Part shown: one piece after another, positions 34,411 through 46,022 of the stretch
Layout: each line of letters opens with the position of its first letter
Position numbering within the stretch: the first letter of the stretch is position 1
Made by a program: the position numbers and the translations under genes
NCBI GenBank assembly: GCA_015680685.1
Contig: MNCI01011864.1
Location: 162,877-226,876 of the forward strand
Source: Gnetum montanum
Taxonomy: Eukaryota > Streptophyta > Gnetopsida > Gnetales > Gnetaceae
Direction of reading: 5' to 3'
Length of the DNA: 64,000 nucleotides
The notes under the pieces: generated by a model
What the model was told of the DNA's origin: nothing
What the model saw: the letters and a program-made list of their open reading frames with translations, nothing else
Database searches by the model: none

Positions 34411-35058
34411 TGAGTTAGATTTTGCAGGTCTAACTATCATATTTGATGAATGAAAATGTAAAATCTTGCAAGGGTCTTTACCTTTATCCACTAGTGTAAA
34501 GGTGGGATGACTATACCAATTGGAAGTAAGGACATTGCAGCACAACTTCAACATGGTAGCTATTACTAAATGCAAGTATTGATCTTTGGCACATAAGATT
34601 GACACATTTAAGTGAAAGAGGATTAAAGAAACTACATAAAAAAGGTAAAATTAACCTCACAAGAGAATCTCTTAATTTTTTTCACCATTGCCTACTTGGT
34701 TAGTACTAAAACCTAATATTGCATACATTGTTAGAAAACTCAACAAGTATATGTCTAATCTAGGGAAACAACACTAGATTACTGTAAAATGAGTTTTCTG
34801 GTATCTTCGTGGTACTATGAAATTTGGTGTTTGTTATCAAAATGATTTGTCCATTCTACATAGTTATGTGGATGTTGACTGGGGTGGCAATTTAGACAAT
34901 AGAAAATCAACCAGTGCATATGTGTTTAATATCTTTAGTGGTGCTATCTCTTAGAAAAGCCAATTAAAGTCTTGTGTAGCTCAGTCTACTACTGAAGCAA
35001 AATGTGTTGCTGCAAACCTAGCTAGCCAAGAAGCAACATGATTTTAGAGATTAGTGGC
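34411..35058 (+). pseudogene. Element H pre-integrase joined to RNase H end
   Basis: The first half (to about 34720) matches the copia pre-integrase domain: 'SLAHKIDTFK', then the equivalent of 'ERGLKKLHKKG'. It then passes directly to 'TNIAYIVRKLNKYMSNLGKQH' (about 34705-34775), 'YLRGTMKFGVCYQ' and 'SVDVDWGGNLDNRKS', the end of reverse transcriptase/RNase H. Roughly 2-3 kb of integrase and reverse transcriptase is missing between the two. The RNase H frame is cut by element D at 35059. Confidence 0.8.
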
Positions 35059-35946
35059 TGATGAGAGCGGTCACTCTAGCGGTCACTCTAGCAATTATTC
35101 TAATTATTAGAGTAGTTATTGTAACGGTTTATTCTAATTATTAGAGTGGTTACTCTAATTATTAGAGCAGTTGCTCCCAAGCCAATAAATACAATGCCCA
35201 AGCGCACAATTGAAGGAAATCTTTTAGCAGTCAAGTAGTGAAACTCTTGTAGTCTGTTTGAAAGTTAGAGTATTTTCCAAGTGCTCGCAGCAGGAGGTCT
35301 AAGTGTGGATGGATCTTTATTCGAGCATTGTGTACCTGAGCACACCTTGTGTACAGCAATAAATATGAGCTCTTTGATTCATCCTTGTAGCACTTGAGAT
35401 ATGTTTTCTTATGCATTTCTTTTATTTTAATTTCTTATGCATTTCTTTTATTTTATTTTATGCACTTTACATTTCTATTATTAGCACACCAATTCATTTT
35501 GATCAATTAGCAAATCGTTAAATTACACAAGCACGACCACTTCGAGCATGCGTGTAATGCTTGTTAACCCAATAAAGATTAGCGTTTGGTAATCCCAGCA
35601 ATGTTGCACTGGTTCAGGATGTGTACGACAAGTGGGAATGAATGCTGGTGTTAGGATTAGTTAGAATTTAGTTAATGAGTAGTTCAGTTAAATTAGTCAC
35701 TTAGTTACCTCTCTCCTTCCCTACTAGTGCAGGACATAAAAACATAAAAGCTATAAAAATCATATGCCTCAAGCTTACTTAACCATACAATCGTGAAATA
35801 TAGATAAGCTTGGGAAGACAATGATCAACCAACCCATCCTTGTTCCACAAGGGCACATAAGCACTTAGTCCTTGGAATTCGACCAGATCGTGCATGAAAC
35901 GCTTGTATTCATATGGTTGAGTGTAGGGGTACCTCGCCGCTCATCA
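35059..35946 (+). repeat. Element D 5' LTR
   Basis: 888 bp, TGATGAGAGC to GCTCATCA. U3 begins with several copies of a CTCTAATTATTAGAG palindrome unit (35059-35175). The TATA position reads AATAAATA at about 35184, against TATAAATA in the 3' LTR. A polyadenylation-type AATAAA lies near 35361. Confidence 0.92.
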
Positions 35947-35947
35947 T

Positions 35948-35965
35948 TGGCGCCATTACCAGGGA
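35948..35965 (+). other. Primer-binding site of element D
   Basis: TGGCGCCATTACCAGGGA, one base inside the LTR, differs at two positions from the tRNA-Asp-type site TGGCGCCGTTGCCGGGGA. Confidence 0.85.
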
Positions 35966-36082
35966 CTTAGTTGTTTGTGCACTAACTAGAACATAGAAAA
36001 TCATTCACATCATTGGAATGAACCCTTAGGGTTGGTTTAGAAAATAATAAACAAGAATACATTGCACACTGAACAGACAAGT

Positions 36083-38010
36083 ATGTCTCCTTTGCACGAA
36101 AGCGCCTCACCACCTAGGTCTGAAACAAGAAATAGTCGGTGGTGTAATACACATGACGTTGATCTGCCAATCCCTCAACAAGTTCGAGTGGTATATATTC
36201 ATCCTGATGAGTATATACCAAACTTCACCTTTATCCTCCATCAATAGGAACAACTGTGTTGGCGAGACTTAGAAGGTAACATAGTGTTACCTCCCGATCA
36301 TTCAATCCTGAGCATGCTTCTTTGTGCTCTCACATGAATTGGCATGTCGCACTTACATGTAGAATATGTTGTGCAAGACCATGACTTAAGAGAATACTGT
36401 CTCACAGAGGCACAACATCAAAGGGACTTGCAACAGGAGAGACATCATAAGTCTTTAAAGGGTAAGTGGTCCCAGGATGCAAAAATGAGGGTGGTGAACC
36501 TACCTCAGGTAGTCGCCCACACAACAATGTTCCTCCCCTTGACTTTGGCCAAGGGGTTGTGTATCAAGACCTTCATTCCACTATTCATAACCTAGGTTCT
36601 GATACCCATGAGCATAAAGGATCTAAAAAAGGGACACAAACTCATGATAAAGGTGGACATTCTAATCGCAATCACGATCAGGGTCGAGACCGTAGAAGAG
36701 AAGGTAGCAGACACCATCATGGTGACGATTCTCCTTCTTCTTCACCTTTATCATCTCCTTTATCCTCTCCTTCAATATCCAAACATAGTCATAAAGAAAA
36801 AGACCATGGGGATAAAGGTAGGCAAAGTGGAAGTCATAGATGAAACAACCAAGAAAGGGGACGAGGACACTCTAGAGAGTCACGACATAGAAGAAGGGAG
36901 AGTAGGGAACAACGCAGGCATCATAGACACCATGGATGAGACAATCATGATGAACCCCTCCTCGCTACTCGAAGTATGTTGGACACAACTAAGGCTGTTA
37001 GAATTCCAACAAGGCGTTAGAAAGATAGTAGGATCAAGAGATTAGATATGAAAAACATCCCACAATTTAAAGGAGGATACAACATTGATCCTCAGAATCA
37101 TTTACAAGCATTCCATGATGTGTGTGCCTTACAAAACATAGAGAACAAATGGCAAAAACTTAAGTTATTCCCATGGACACTAGTTAAAGAAGCAGAAAGC
37201 TAGTATTGGTCCTTAGAACTGGAAAAATTCATAGGTGGAGTTCCATGTTACAATTGTTTAATGATAAGTACCAAACATACTCCCAAGTGTCCAACTTGCG
37301 AAAGCAAATCCAAGGCTGGAAAGAAGGAGGACATGAATCCTTGGATGCTGCCATGGGCTGATACTATGCACTATTGCATCATTGTCCTAGCCATGGTTAT
37401 TCGCAATGGAATCAACTGTGCCATCTCATGGATGGGCTTAGGCATGAAACAAGAAGAACCCTTGGGACTTATGCCCAAGGGAGACTATCTGAGCTTAGGT
37501 CCCTTCAAATTCAAAGACTATTGGAGCAAGTTGCTAAGGAAGTGGGTGAGCTATAGAAGAGAGAAAGTGCAGAAGAGTATAATCGAGATCCTTCCCTTCG
37601 GAAGAGGGAAGTAAGATTTTTTGAGGATGAAGAAGAGTCACCACTCGAAGAGATGGTGAATAGGAAAACTTTGCCTATCCAAAAGATGACATCAGAAGTT
37701 TCGGCAAAGGTAGACCAAATGTGGGATTCCCTAGACAATATATTTCAAACTGTTCTTAAAATAGTAGAGTCTAGAGAGCAAGGTAGTGAGAAAAGAAAAA
37801 AGAAAGAAGCTGAACATGCACGTAGCAAGGGTAAGGGCAAAGTTGTCATCATTGAAGAGGTTGTGGATTCGAAAACAAACAATGATAGTGAATGTGAGAC
37901 ATGTCAATATGACCATCCTATGACATCTACAGGAGTCTGGGGTGTATGCACTCAACCCATGATTAAAAAAAAGGCGAACACCTCGAAGGTTACCTTATCC
38001 TCAAGGTAAC
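36083..38010 (+). pseudogene. Element D gag
   Basis: Starts at ATG 36083 ('MSPLHESASPP'). Pieces in several frames give 'FTFILHQ', 'LQAFHDVCALQNIENKWQK' (about 37095-37160) and 'EKRKKKEAEHARSK'. A zinc knuckle at 37893-37931 reads C-E-T-C-Q-Y-D-H-P, with the last Cys lost. An Arg/His/Ser-rich segment spans about 36.5-36.9 kb. Frameshifts and stops are frequent. Confidence 0.75.
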
Positions 38011-38344
38011 CCAAGGGAGTTCCACCAACTCTTAACATATTATCCTAGTGGAACTCCACCACAACCGATTGAGCAATATCAACAGTGGCAACACCAACAA
38101 TCATGGAGAATGCCACCACCAAGGCAACAGTATCCTTATTAGTAACCTGACCCGTATGGATATTACGTGCCGTAGCTAATCTCTCCATGTGATTCTACTG
38201 GTCATGTCATTCCACAAGTATTATGGAACTCCCTCTTCTAGAGGCAATATTCCACAAGCATATCATCCTTCTCATCCAGATGCATCTCTTCCACCAATAG
38301 CTCCACTACCACATGCTCCCACAATGCAAGGTGAAATCCCTACC

Positions 38345-38467
38345 CAGTTGCAACAACGTAACGCCACAATGGCTATTAACTCTCAACCTACTGTTGGTTC
38401 CAACAACCNACAACGTAACGCCACGATGGCTATTAACTCTCAACCTACTGTTGGTTCCAACAACCAC
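38345..38467 (+). repeat. 60-bp direct duplication around a single N
   Basis: The segment 'caacgtaacgccac...' at about 38350-38408 repeats at about 38411-38467 with one visible mismatch, and the two copies meet at a lone N (38409). This looks like a scaffolding join where overlapping contig ends were not merged. Confidence 0.75.
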
Positions 38468-38559
38468 ATGAAGAAAAGATTTTTCTTTAGAACCAACAGT
38501 CCAACCAAGCCCTTGCAATCACAAGCAGCTAATTCCTTAAGCACCTTAGTATCAATCAA

Positions 38560-39490
38560 AACATCGAAGCCCCCTTCAACCCAATTACCGCACTCAATGC
38601 ATACGATCATGCTAACACATGCCATCATGGATTGGATCAAAGCTGGCCACCTTCTCAGGAAATTATCTGATCCTAGGAGTCCTTTAATATACTTAAAAAT
38701 TGCTAGAAATGTGTTGTGCAAGGCTCTTTTGGATTCAGGTTCCGATGTCGACTTGATTTCTCAAGAAATGTACAAGGCTTAGAACCTGCCTCCATTGAAA
38801 AAGAGCAACATCCATCTAGAGTTGGCTGACCAATCCATCACTGTCCCATTGGGACTGTTGGAAGACATTGTTACCATTGTTTATGGATGGTCATACCTAG
38901 TTGACTTCCTAGTGATTCAGGTAAACAATGGTAAGGGGGACTTCCCAATCATAATAGGAAGAGCATGGCTAAGCACCATCGACGCATGCCTAGGAATCCA
39001 CAATCTTTCCCTAGAAATATCAAAGGAAAATACATTCGGAAAGATTGAGAAGAAGAAAGTTCTATGCATCACATATAGTGACACAAGGTCTAATTGTGTG
39101 CAGAGGTCATGGTTTATGCAAAGTTTAGCATTGCCTACATGCAATCAGTGTGCACAAGTGATTAACATACAAAGATGCATGTATGTAGTAGCCACACAAC
39201 AGGAAGACACCCAGTGGCTGACAACTGATCAAAAAAGTAGTTCACTCATATGCATGAAACTAATTGAGGGTTTAACTTGTGCTTACATCGATAGCATAGA
39301 CGCATTAGAGAAGGTCCACCGCCAACTTCCAAGTCTTAACCTTGAAAATATCAACTGGGGGAAGTTGGAAATACTTGAGAAAGTTAAGCAGGAGCCCCTC
39401 GAGCTGAAATCATTGCCCACCAGTATAGAATACACATTCCTTAAAAATGGAAAACTGGTAATTATCAACACTAAGCGTGCTTCTCAATAG
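38560..39490 (+). pseudogene. Element D protease region
   Basis: Contains 'HTIMLTHAIMDWIKAGH', then 'CKALLDSGSDVDLISQEMYKA' at about 38717-38780, with an intact-looking D-S-G-S aspartic-protease site. A TAG follows where element A has a Trp codon (K-A-W-N). The frame 38795-39490 continues with 'EDIVTIVYGWSYLVDFLVI' and 'IIIGRAWLSTID', conserved with A. This cleaves the Gag-Pol polyprotein in living relatives. Confidence 0.85.
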
Positions 39491-40960
39491 AAAGAAGAAC
39501 TGTTGAAGGTAATCAATAAATGGTCGAAAGCCTTCGCTTGGTCATATCCCGAATTAATTGGAATAGATCCTAGGATATGCCAACATAGAATTTACACTAA
39601 CCCCTCCATGAAGCCTTGAAAACAACCACAAAGACGATTGGACCCTAAGCTGAAGTAAGTAGTTAAGGAAGAAATTGAACAGCTTTTCAAGGCTGGGTTC
39701 ATATACCCTATTGCTGATAGCGAATGGGTTAGCCCCTTAGTTATTGTGCCTAAAAAGGGAGGCAAATGGAGGTAGTGCATAGATTTCAGGCTACTAAATA
39801 TGGCAACATTCAAAGATCACTTTCCATTGCCATTTTTCAACCAAGTCTTAGACACCATTGCAGGGCATTGCTATTATAATTTTCTAGATGGATATAGCAG
39901 ATATAACCAAATACAAATCGCCCCAGAAGTCCAAGCTAAGACTACATTCACCAGTCCTTGGGGAATATTCCCATATAAACAAATGTCATTTGGCTTGTGC
40001 AATGCCCCTACAACATTTCAACAACTAGTTCTAAGCATATTCCAACAACAGATAGGGAATGGCATGGAGGTCTTTATGGATGACTTCTCCACTTATGGAG
40101 CAAACTTTGATCAAGCCTTGGACTAGTTGGAGCAAGTGTTAAAAAGATGTGTAGAAACCAATTTAAGGCTCAACTGGCAGAAAAGCCATTTGATGGTCCA
40201 AGGAGGCGTAGTACTAGGGCACAAAATCTCACACACAAGGATAGAGTTAGACCCCAAGAAAATCAAAATTATCCAAGGAATTACCGGTCAACTGAAAACT
40301 GTCAAAGATATTCGATCATTCCTTGGACATACTAGCTACTATAGGAGATTTATTAAGAACTTTTCAAAGGTTTCCAAATCATTGGTGGAATTAACAAAAA
40401 AGGATGTACCTTTCGAGTGGACTAGGGAATGCGAATTAGCTTTCCAAACTCTGAAATAAAAGCTAGTAGAAACACCCATTCTACAAACTCCTAACTGGTC
40501 CAAACCATTCATTATCATGACTGACACGTCCAACTATGCTTTAGGAGCTATACTTACACAGTTAGATGACCAGAAGCATCCTTATTACATCCACTATGCA
40601 AATAAAAGTATCGCTAGTGCACAACTTAACTACACTACCATAGAGAAAGAATTAATGGCTATAGTGTTTGCACTAGAGACGTTTAGACACTATGTATTGG
40701 AATATAAAGTATATATACATACAAATCATAGTGCAATCAAGTTCCTCATGAATAAGCCAATGGTAAGCCCTCGTATCATATGATGGCTTGTAATCTTACA
40801 AGAGTTCAATCTTACGATGATTGATCATAAAGGCATCGAGAACGTAGTTGCTAATCATTTATCTCAGTTGCGATGGGACAACAAAGAGGATGAGTATCCA
40901 ATTTCTAATTATTTCCCTGATGAATTCCTCTTTGTAGGTGTAGTGAATAATCAATCACCG
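39491..40960 (+). pseudogene. Element D reverse transcriptase and RNase H
   Basis: Reverse transcriptase: 'SEWVSPLVIVPKKGGKW' (39720-39770), 'FLDGYSRYNQIQI' (39880-39920), 'MSFGLCNAPTTFQQL' (39985-40030) and the catalytic F-M-D-D-F at about 40075-40089. Thumb and connection run to 40459, including 'SFLGHTSYYRRFIKNFS'. RNase H begins 'MTDTSNYALGAILTQ' (40517) and includes 'TTIEKELMAIVFALETFRHYV'. Stops separate the pieces but the frame is largely shared, so decay is mostly by point mutation here. Confidence 0.9.
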
Positions 40961-42275
40961 ACGAAGACAAACTAGTACAATAGCATTCTTACCTATCTCC
41001 TCACCCAAAAAATACCACAAGAGTTAAACCTTAAGAAAAAACAACAATTTCTTCACCAAGACAAGTACTTTGTGGAGATCAATGGGCAACTTTACAAAGT
41101 ATGTCCCGATGGCTTGGTTCGATGGTGTGTTCCCAATATAGAGCAACTGCAAGTTCTCCAAGATGCTCATGAGGGTCCTTGTGGGGGTCATTACGCTAGG
41201 AGATGAACGACCATCAAGATCCTACTTACAGGATATTATTGGCCTACATTATTTTGGGATGCCCATCATTTCGTCCAATCTTGTGAGCATTGTCAATGTG
41301 ATGGGGGAATGACTGCTGGAATGGAGGGTTCACAACAATGGATTCAACCGTTAGAACCCTTCGACATTTTGGGAATTGATTTTATGGGGTCAATTACACC
41401 AATGTCCAATGGAAAAGCTTATATTATTATTGTCATTAATTACCTAACAAAATGGGCCGAAGCAGCTACTATTAAAGATTGTACATAATCTACAACTGCA
41501 CGATTTGTTCAACAACAAATCATAAACAGGTTTGGTGTGTTACGTGCACTTATTTTAGACAATGGTATACACTTCACAGGTGAAACTTTTCAGAAATTAC
41601 TGTAACACTTAGGGGTTGAGCATAAATTGACTACACCATACCACCCTCCAAGAGAATGGTTAAGCAAAAGTCACCAATAGGGAGATTACGAAGATATTGA
41701 CAAGAACCATTAGCAAGTTTAGGCAAGACTGGAGCACTAAACTGAACAATGCTCTTTGGGCATACCACTCCACATGGAAACTCCCTACAGGCTACTCTCC
41801 CTATGAGTTAGTGTACAGTAAATTACCAATGCTTTCCATTCAAACTAAGCTCCGTATACTATCCACAGCATGTGACCTCAACCTTGACCTTGATCTAGCA
41901 CGGAAACAATGGTTAGTAACCCTTAACATACTAGATAAAAATCGATTAGCTACCCTATCATCTAATAAATTGCATAAGGCCTTCAATAAACAATGTCATG
42001 ACCTAAGAATTAGGAAAGTTAAATATCAGCCAGGAGATAATGTTCTCTACTAAAATCCCACATATGTGCCACAATGTACTAAATTTCAAACACTTTGGGA
42101 AGGACCTTATATTATTTATGTAACTTTTCCTTTAGGGGCCATGACAATATACAAACCTGAGAGCTCGGATAAGAAAATTTTGGTCAATGTGCAACAAACC
42201 AAACCTTTTCATGAGCTTAGAATAGCCAGTACACATGCTACCTCTATTAGTGGACAACCTTGGTCACTATTTTGA
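40961..42275 (+). pseudogene. Element D integrase
   Basis: N-terminal zinc-binding region about 41170-41310 ('HEGPCGGHY', then 'HHFVQSCEHCQC', the H-H-C-C pattern). Core: first catalytic Asp in 'GIDFMGSITPM' (about 41375-41410) and second Asp in 'ILDNGIHF' (about 41550-41580). A one-base frameshift occurs at about 41645. The catalytic Glu position reads Lys ('AKVTN' where A has 'VEVTN'). The frames 41697-42053 and 42066-42275 give 'NNALWAYHSTWKLP' and the C-terminal 'GPYIIYVTFPLGAM'. Confidence 0.88.
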
Positions 42276-42918
42276 ATCTCCTCCTTCCAACTCAATCATG
42301 GGAGAGATGGCTACATATGCTAATCATTCTAGGCCCTCAGTTCTTTTTAAATTTTTGTTTTACACATTTTTGTTTTACATGTTTTTGTTTCTCACATTTT
42401 TGTTTTACACATTTTTCCAACTTTTCTTATTTTTGTTTTACACTATTGTTCATATTTTTACTATTTGTTTGATTGATTGATTTACTTTTATTCGTCATCC
42501 AATAAGTGCTCATGATGGTGGATTGAATTATATCATATTGATTGCTAATTTTTGGTTTTTACCTTTGAATTATGATGCTGATATTAAGGTATGGTTATTT
42601 TGGCAAAACAGGTAATGAGTCCACATCATCCACTCATCCATACAACTCTATGGTCTCCTATGGCTTGGAACTATACAATCCCTCTTTTTCTAAGTAAACT
42701 TTTAATGAATTGGTGGCTCGGTACTTTTCAAACCAAGGAAAGACTCAAAGGATGAAAAGGGTGTGACTTCAAGGGGATTCGATGCATTTGTGCTAGCCAT
42801 TCTCTTGGGTGCTTGGATGCTTTTTCTTAGGTTTTCTGCCATTCTGACATTGTTCAAAAATCGAGAAGCTAAGTGAATAAGAATAAGTCTTTGCATGATG
42901 TGGTTCTCACACAAAAAC

Positions 42919-42953
<35 letters not shown>

Positions 42954-44293
42954 AAAAAAGATGTGAGAATTTAAAGCACACCCCTTAGACATAATAAAGT
43001 AATATGGGCTACAAGCACTGGTTATGGAACTGGAAAGACATGTTCCCCATGCCTAAAGGTTCCCTCTAATTAAGGCCCTTTCTCGCTTCCTGCTTCTCCA
43101 TCTCACTCTCCTCAAAATGGTGGTCACTCTATGTGGAAGCATTCTTGTTACCTCAATAGGATGGATTGGCCAAGTGTATTGATGCAAGGTCACTAAATGT
43201 GGTTGGTTTGAGTCTGGATTTGGAATAAGTTCTACTCAGTTATCTTAACTATGAAATACACAAGGGGCTTTACACAACCTTGTTCTTGGGATTCCATTCC
43301 ATTCTCTCCTCTCCATCTTTCTTCCCATTTTCCACCTCATTGCTGGTTTTATCATTAGTCCATTCTGGGTTGATGCATTGTTTTTCTTTGGTGAATTCTT
43401 ATGGGTAAGTTTTTAACTCTTGCTTCCAAATGACATTCCTAGAGCCTATGGACTCTTCGGTTTGTGGGTTTGTCAGGGCATAAAGGGCATGAACCTACCT
43501 TAGGGAGGACCCACTGGCATTTCTTTTTGGTGAAATTGTTAAGTTCTTTTCCTTAAACATTTCCTGTAATCAATCATCTCTTGTTTCATCCCCATCCATG
43601 ACATCCATTTTATTGGCGTTGCCATTGTTATTTTTTCCCATCTTTCTTATTCCTCATATTTTTCATCTTATAGCTACTAAAGGTTCTCTTTTAGTCGTGG
43701 GGGCCCTGGCACAAATTTTTCAATTTTTTCCATTTTACTAATTGCCTAACCCCTACACCTTGGGTAGTTGCCAGTGATAAATCTCCGAACTAGTTTCTAC
43801 CATAACCACAACTCAGCCAATTCGCTTCATATCGAGGCAAGGTATCAACTGCATTGTGGATTATCTATCCTTGCTCATTTGTGACTATGTTGTATGTGCA
43901 GATGGCGATCATACAAACAATGGACTAGGCTTGTAGGAAGCACTCAGGATGGACCAAAACTAGAGCATTTATGAAAGGAACAAGTTTGATGGCAAGGCTA
44001 TGGATAAACAAGGAAGGCGTAATCTCGGCATTGGCGACAACACGCTCCATCTTCTTTCTCTCTCTCTTTTTCTCTTCAAGCTGCCAAATAAAGGCTTGGA
44101 TGTCATTTATGTACAAGTGTTCACCACAATGGTCATGAACACTAATGTTGTAATATGCTTATTGATCCGTTCACTGGGCACGTTGAGTCTATCATTCCAT
44201 TCCACCATCAGTTGTCAATTAGTTAATAATCTCATACCTTCCCAATATTTTGTAAAAAAATCAAGGACAAGTTTTCATTGAGTCATGGGGATA
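42276..44293 (+). other. Element D 3' spacer with polypurine tract
   Basis: Mostly non-coding. It starts with 'PPSNSIMGE', shared with the tail of A's integrase, then T-rich stretches (42340-42470) and a (GA)n tract at 42922-42950. It shares phrases with the A and B spacers. From about 43660 it jumps to sequence matching B downstream of the interior promoter, so the promoter block is missing. A short frame from ATG 43902 may be the remains of the accessory ORF. CATGGGGATA at 44284-44293 is the polypurine tract. Confidence 0.65.
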
Positions 44294-45222
44294 TGATGAG
44301 AGTGGTTACTCTAACAGTTACTCTAACAGTTATTCTAATTATTAGAGCAATTACTCTAGCAGTTTATTCTAATTATTAGAGTAGTTACTCTAACGGTTTA
44401 TTATAATTATTAGAGCGGTTACTCTAATTATTAAAGTAGTTGCTCCCAAGCCTATAAATATAGTGCCCAAGCGCACAATTGAAGGAGGTATTTTAGCAGT
44501 CAAGTAGTGAAACTCTTGTAGTCTATTTGAAAGTTAAAATATTTTTCAAGTGCCCACAGCAGGAGGTCTAACTATGGACAGATCTTTATTCGAGCATTGT
44601 GTACCTGAGCACACCTTGTGTACGACAATAAAGACGAGCTCTTCGATTCATCCTTGTAGCACTTTAGATTTGTTTTCTTATGCATTTCTTTTATTTTATT
44701 TTCTTATGCATTTATTTTATTTTATTTTATTTTATGCACTTTACATTTCTATTATTAGCACACCAATTCATTTTGATCAATTAAGCAAATCGTTAAATTA
44801 CACAAGCACAACCACTTCAAACATGCATGTAACGCTTGGTAACCCAGTAACGATTAACATTTTGGTAATCCCAGCAGTGTTGCACTGGTTCAAGATGTGT
44901 ATGACAAGTGGGAATGGATGCTTGTGTTAGGATTAATTAGAACTTAGTTAATGAGTAGTTAAGTTAAATTAGTCACTTAATTACCTCTCTTGTTCCCTAC
45001 TAGCACAGGACATAAAAACATAAAAGCTATAAAAATCATATGCCTCAAGCTTACTTAACCATACAATCATGACATACAGGTAAGCTTGGGAAGACAACGA
45101 TCAACCAACCCGTCCTTGTTCCACAAGGGCGCATAAGCACTTAGTCCTTGGAATTTGACCGGATCGTGCGTGAAACGCTCGTATTCATATGGTTGAGCGT
45201 AGGGGTACCTCGCCGCTCATTA
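44294..45222 (+). repeat. Element D 3' LTR
   Basis: 929 bp, TGATGAGAGT to GCTCATTA. TATA box TATAAATA at 44453-44460. U3 again has repeated CTCTAATTATTAGAG-type units (44300-44440). A longer TTTTA-rich tract at 44690-44740 accounts for much of the extra length over the 5' LTR. Confidence 0.92.
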
Positions 45223-45227
45223 GTGGC

Positions 45228-45545
45228 TGAACTCAAGATTTATAAAATTATTATGAAAATTGGCTATGATAACCAAAGTGCAATTTATATATTCAAGAAT
45301 CTAACTTTCCACGGTAGAATGAAGCATATAGAAATACAATATCACTATATTCGAGAGCATATCAATGAATAAAGTATTCTTCTTGAAAAAAATTAAGACA
45401 GAAGAGAATCTTACTAATATGATGACAAAATCTTTATCTATTGAAAAATTTTTATGGTGTCAAACAGTTGTTAATGTCATGGAAGGTGATATCATCTACG
45501 GTCTGGATTAGACTTCACGACAACTTTGCCTTCAAGAGAGAGAAT
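45228..45545 (+). pseudogene. Element H RNase H end
   Basis: Continues the copia frame cut at 35058: 'AELKIYKIIMKIGYDNQSAIYI', then 'HGRMKHIEIQYHYIREHI' (to about 45365), the standard end of copia RNase H. The 'MTKSL' type tail follows near 45420. A purine-rich tract (caagagagagaat) precedes the LTR. Confidence 0.85.
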
Positions 45546-46022
45546 TGTGAGTAAACTAAAGAAAACTACAATTCACATAAGCTCAGATATTGTCATCTCT
45601 TTGATTACAAGCACTATCTTTTTGTAATTGTATGGTACATTAGTTATGTTGTAATATACTACAGTGTTAAGTATTTAATTGCAAATATTTGCAATATAGT
45701 CAATGTAAATTGTTGTTTATCTCCATCATATTAGTATTGTTCATATCTAGTTTACATCTGGTTAACACTACCTATGGATGTTCATCCCATGTTATTAAAA
45801 AAAAAAAGGCCTTTAAGGCAATGTCTTTAGCTTTCATCCCTATGGTTTCTTCTTTCCCATTCTTTGTTGTTCATTGTGTTTTAGAAATTCTCTCTAAGCT
45901 AACATAAAGATCCATGAGCTTGTTTCTTGCTAAGGTTTTTCTTGTTTTTCTCTAGGATATATTTTTGTGTTTTTCTATTGATTTATTTTTATATTGTTAT
46001 CACGAACAATCTAAAAATCACA
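45546..46022 (+). repeat. Element H 3' LTR
   Basis: Aligned with 31913-32372 from 'ttcacataagctca' onward. The first about 25 bases (TGTGAGTAAAC...) have no counterpart in the 5' LTR, so the left edge is uncertain (45546 or about 45567). It ends AAAATCACA. Confidence 0.72.

Larger units (their letters stand above)
35059..45222 (+). mobile_element. Element D: full-length Ty3/gypsy retrotransposon
   Basis: 10.16 kb on the plus strand with LTRs 35059-35946 and 44294-45222, perfect 5-bp target duplication GTGGC (35054-35058 and 45223-45227), tRNA-Asp-type primer-binding site, gag, protease, reverse transcriptase, RNase H, integrase and a 2 kb spacer. It interrupts the RNase H of copia element H; the host frame resumes at 45228. 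Unlike A and B, it lacks most of the accessory ORF and the interior promoter block. LTRs differ at very roughly one base in ten by eye. Stops and frameshifts show it is dead. Confidence 0.92.
31913..46022 (+). mobile_element. Element H: old Ty1/copia element, host of two later insertions
   Basis: Plus-strand element with similar ends (31913-32372 and about 45546-46022), a copia-type primer-binding site, gag, protease, a pre-integrase piece and the end of RNase H. Most of integrase and reverse transcriptase is missing. It is split by solo LTR G at 33514-34405 and by element D at 35059-45222. Removing both joins the host frames on each side. No clean target duplication was found at its own ends, whose exact edges are uncertain. 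Confidence 0.8.
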
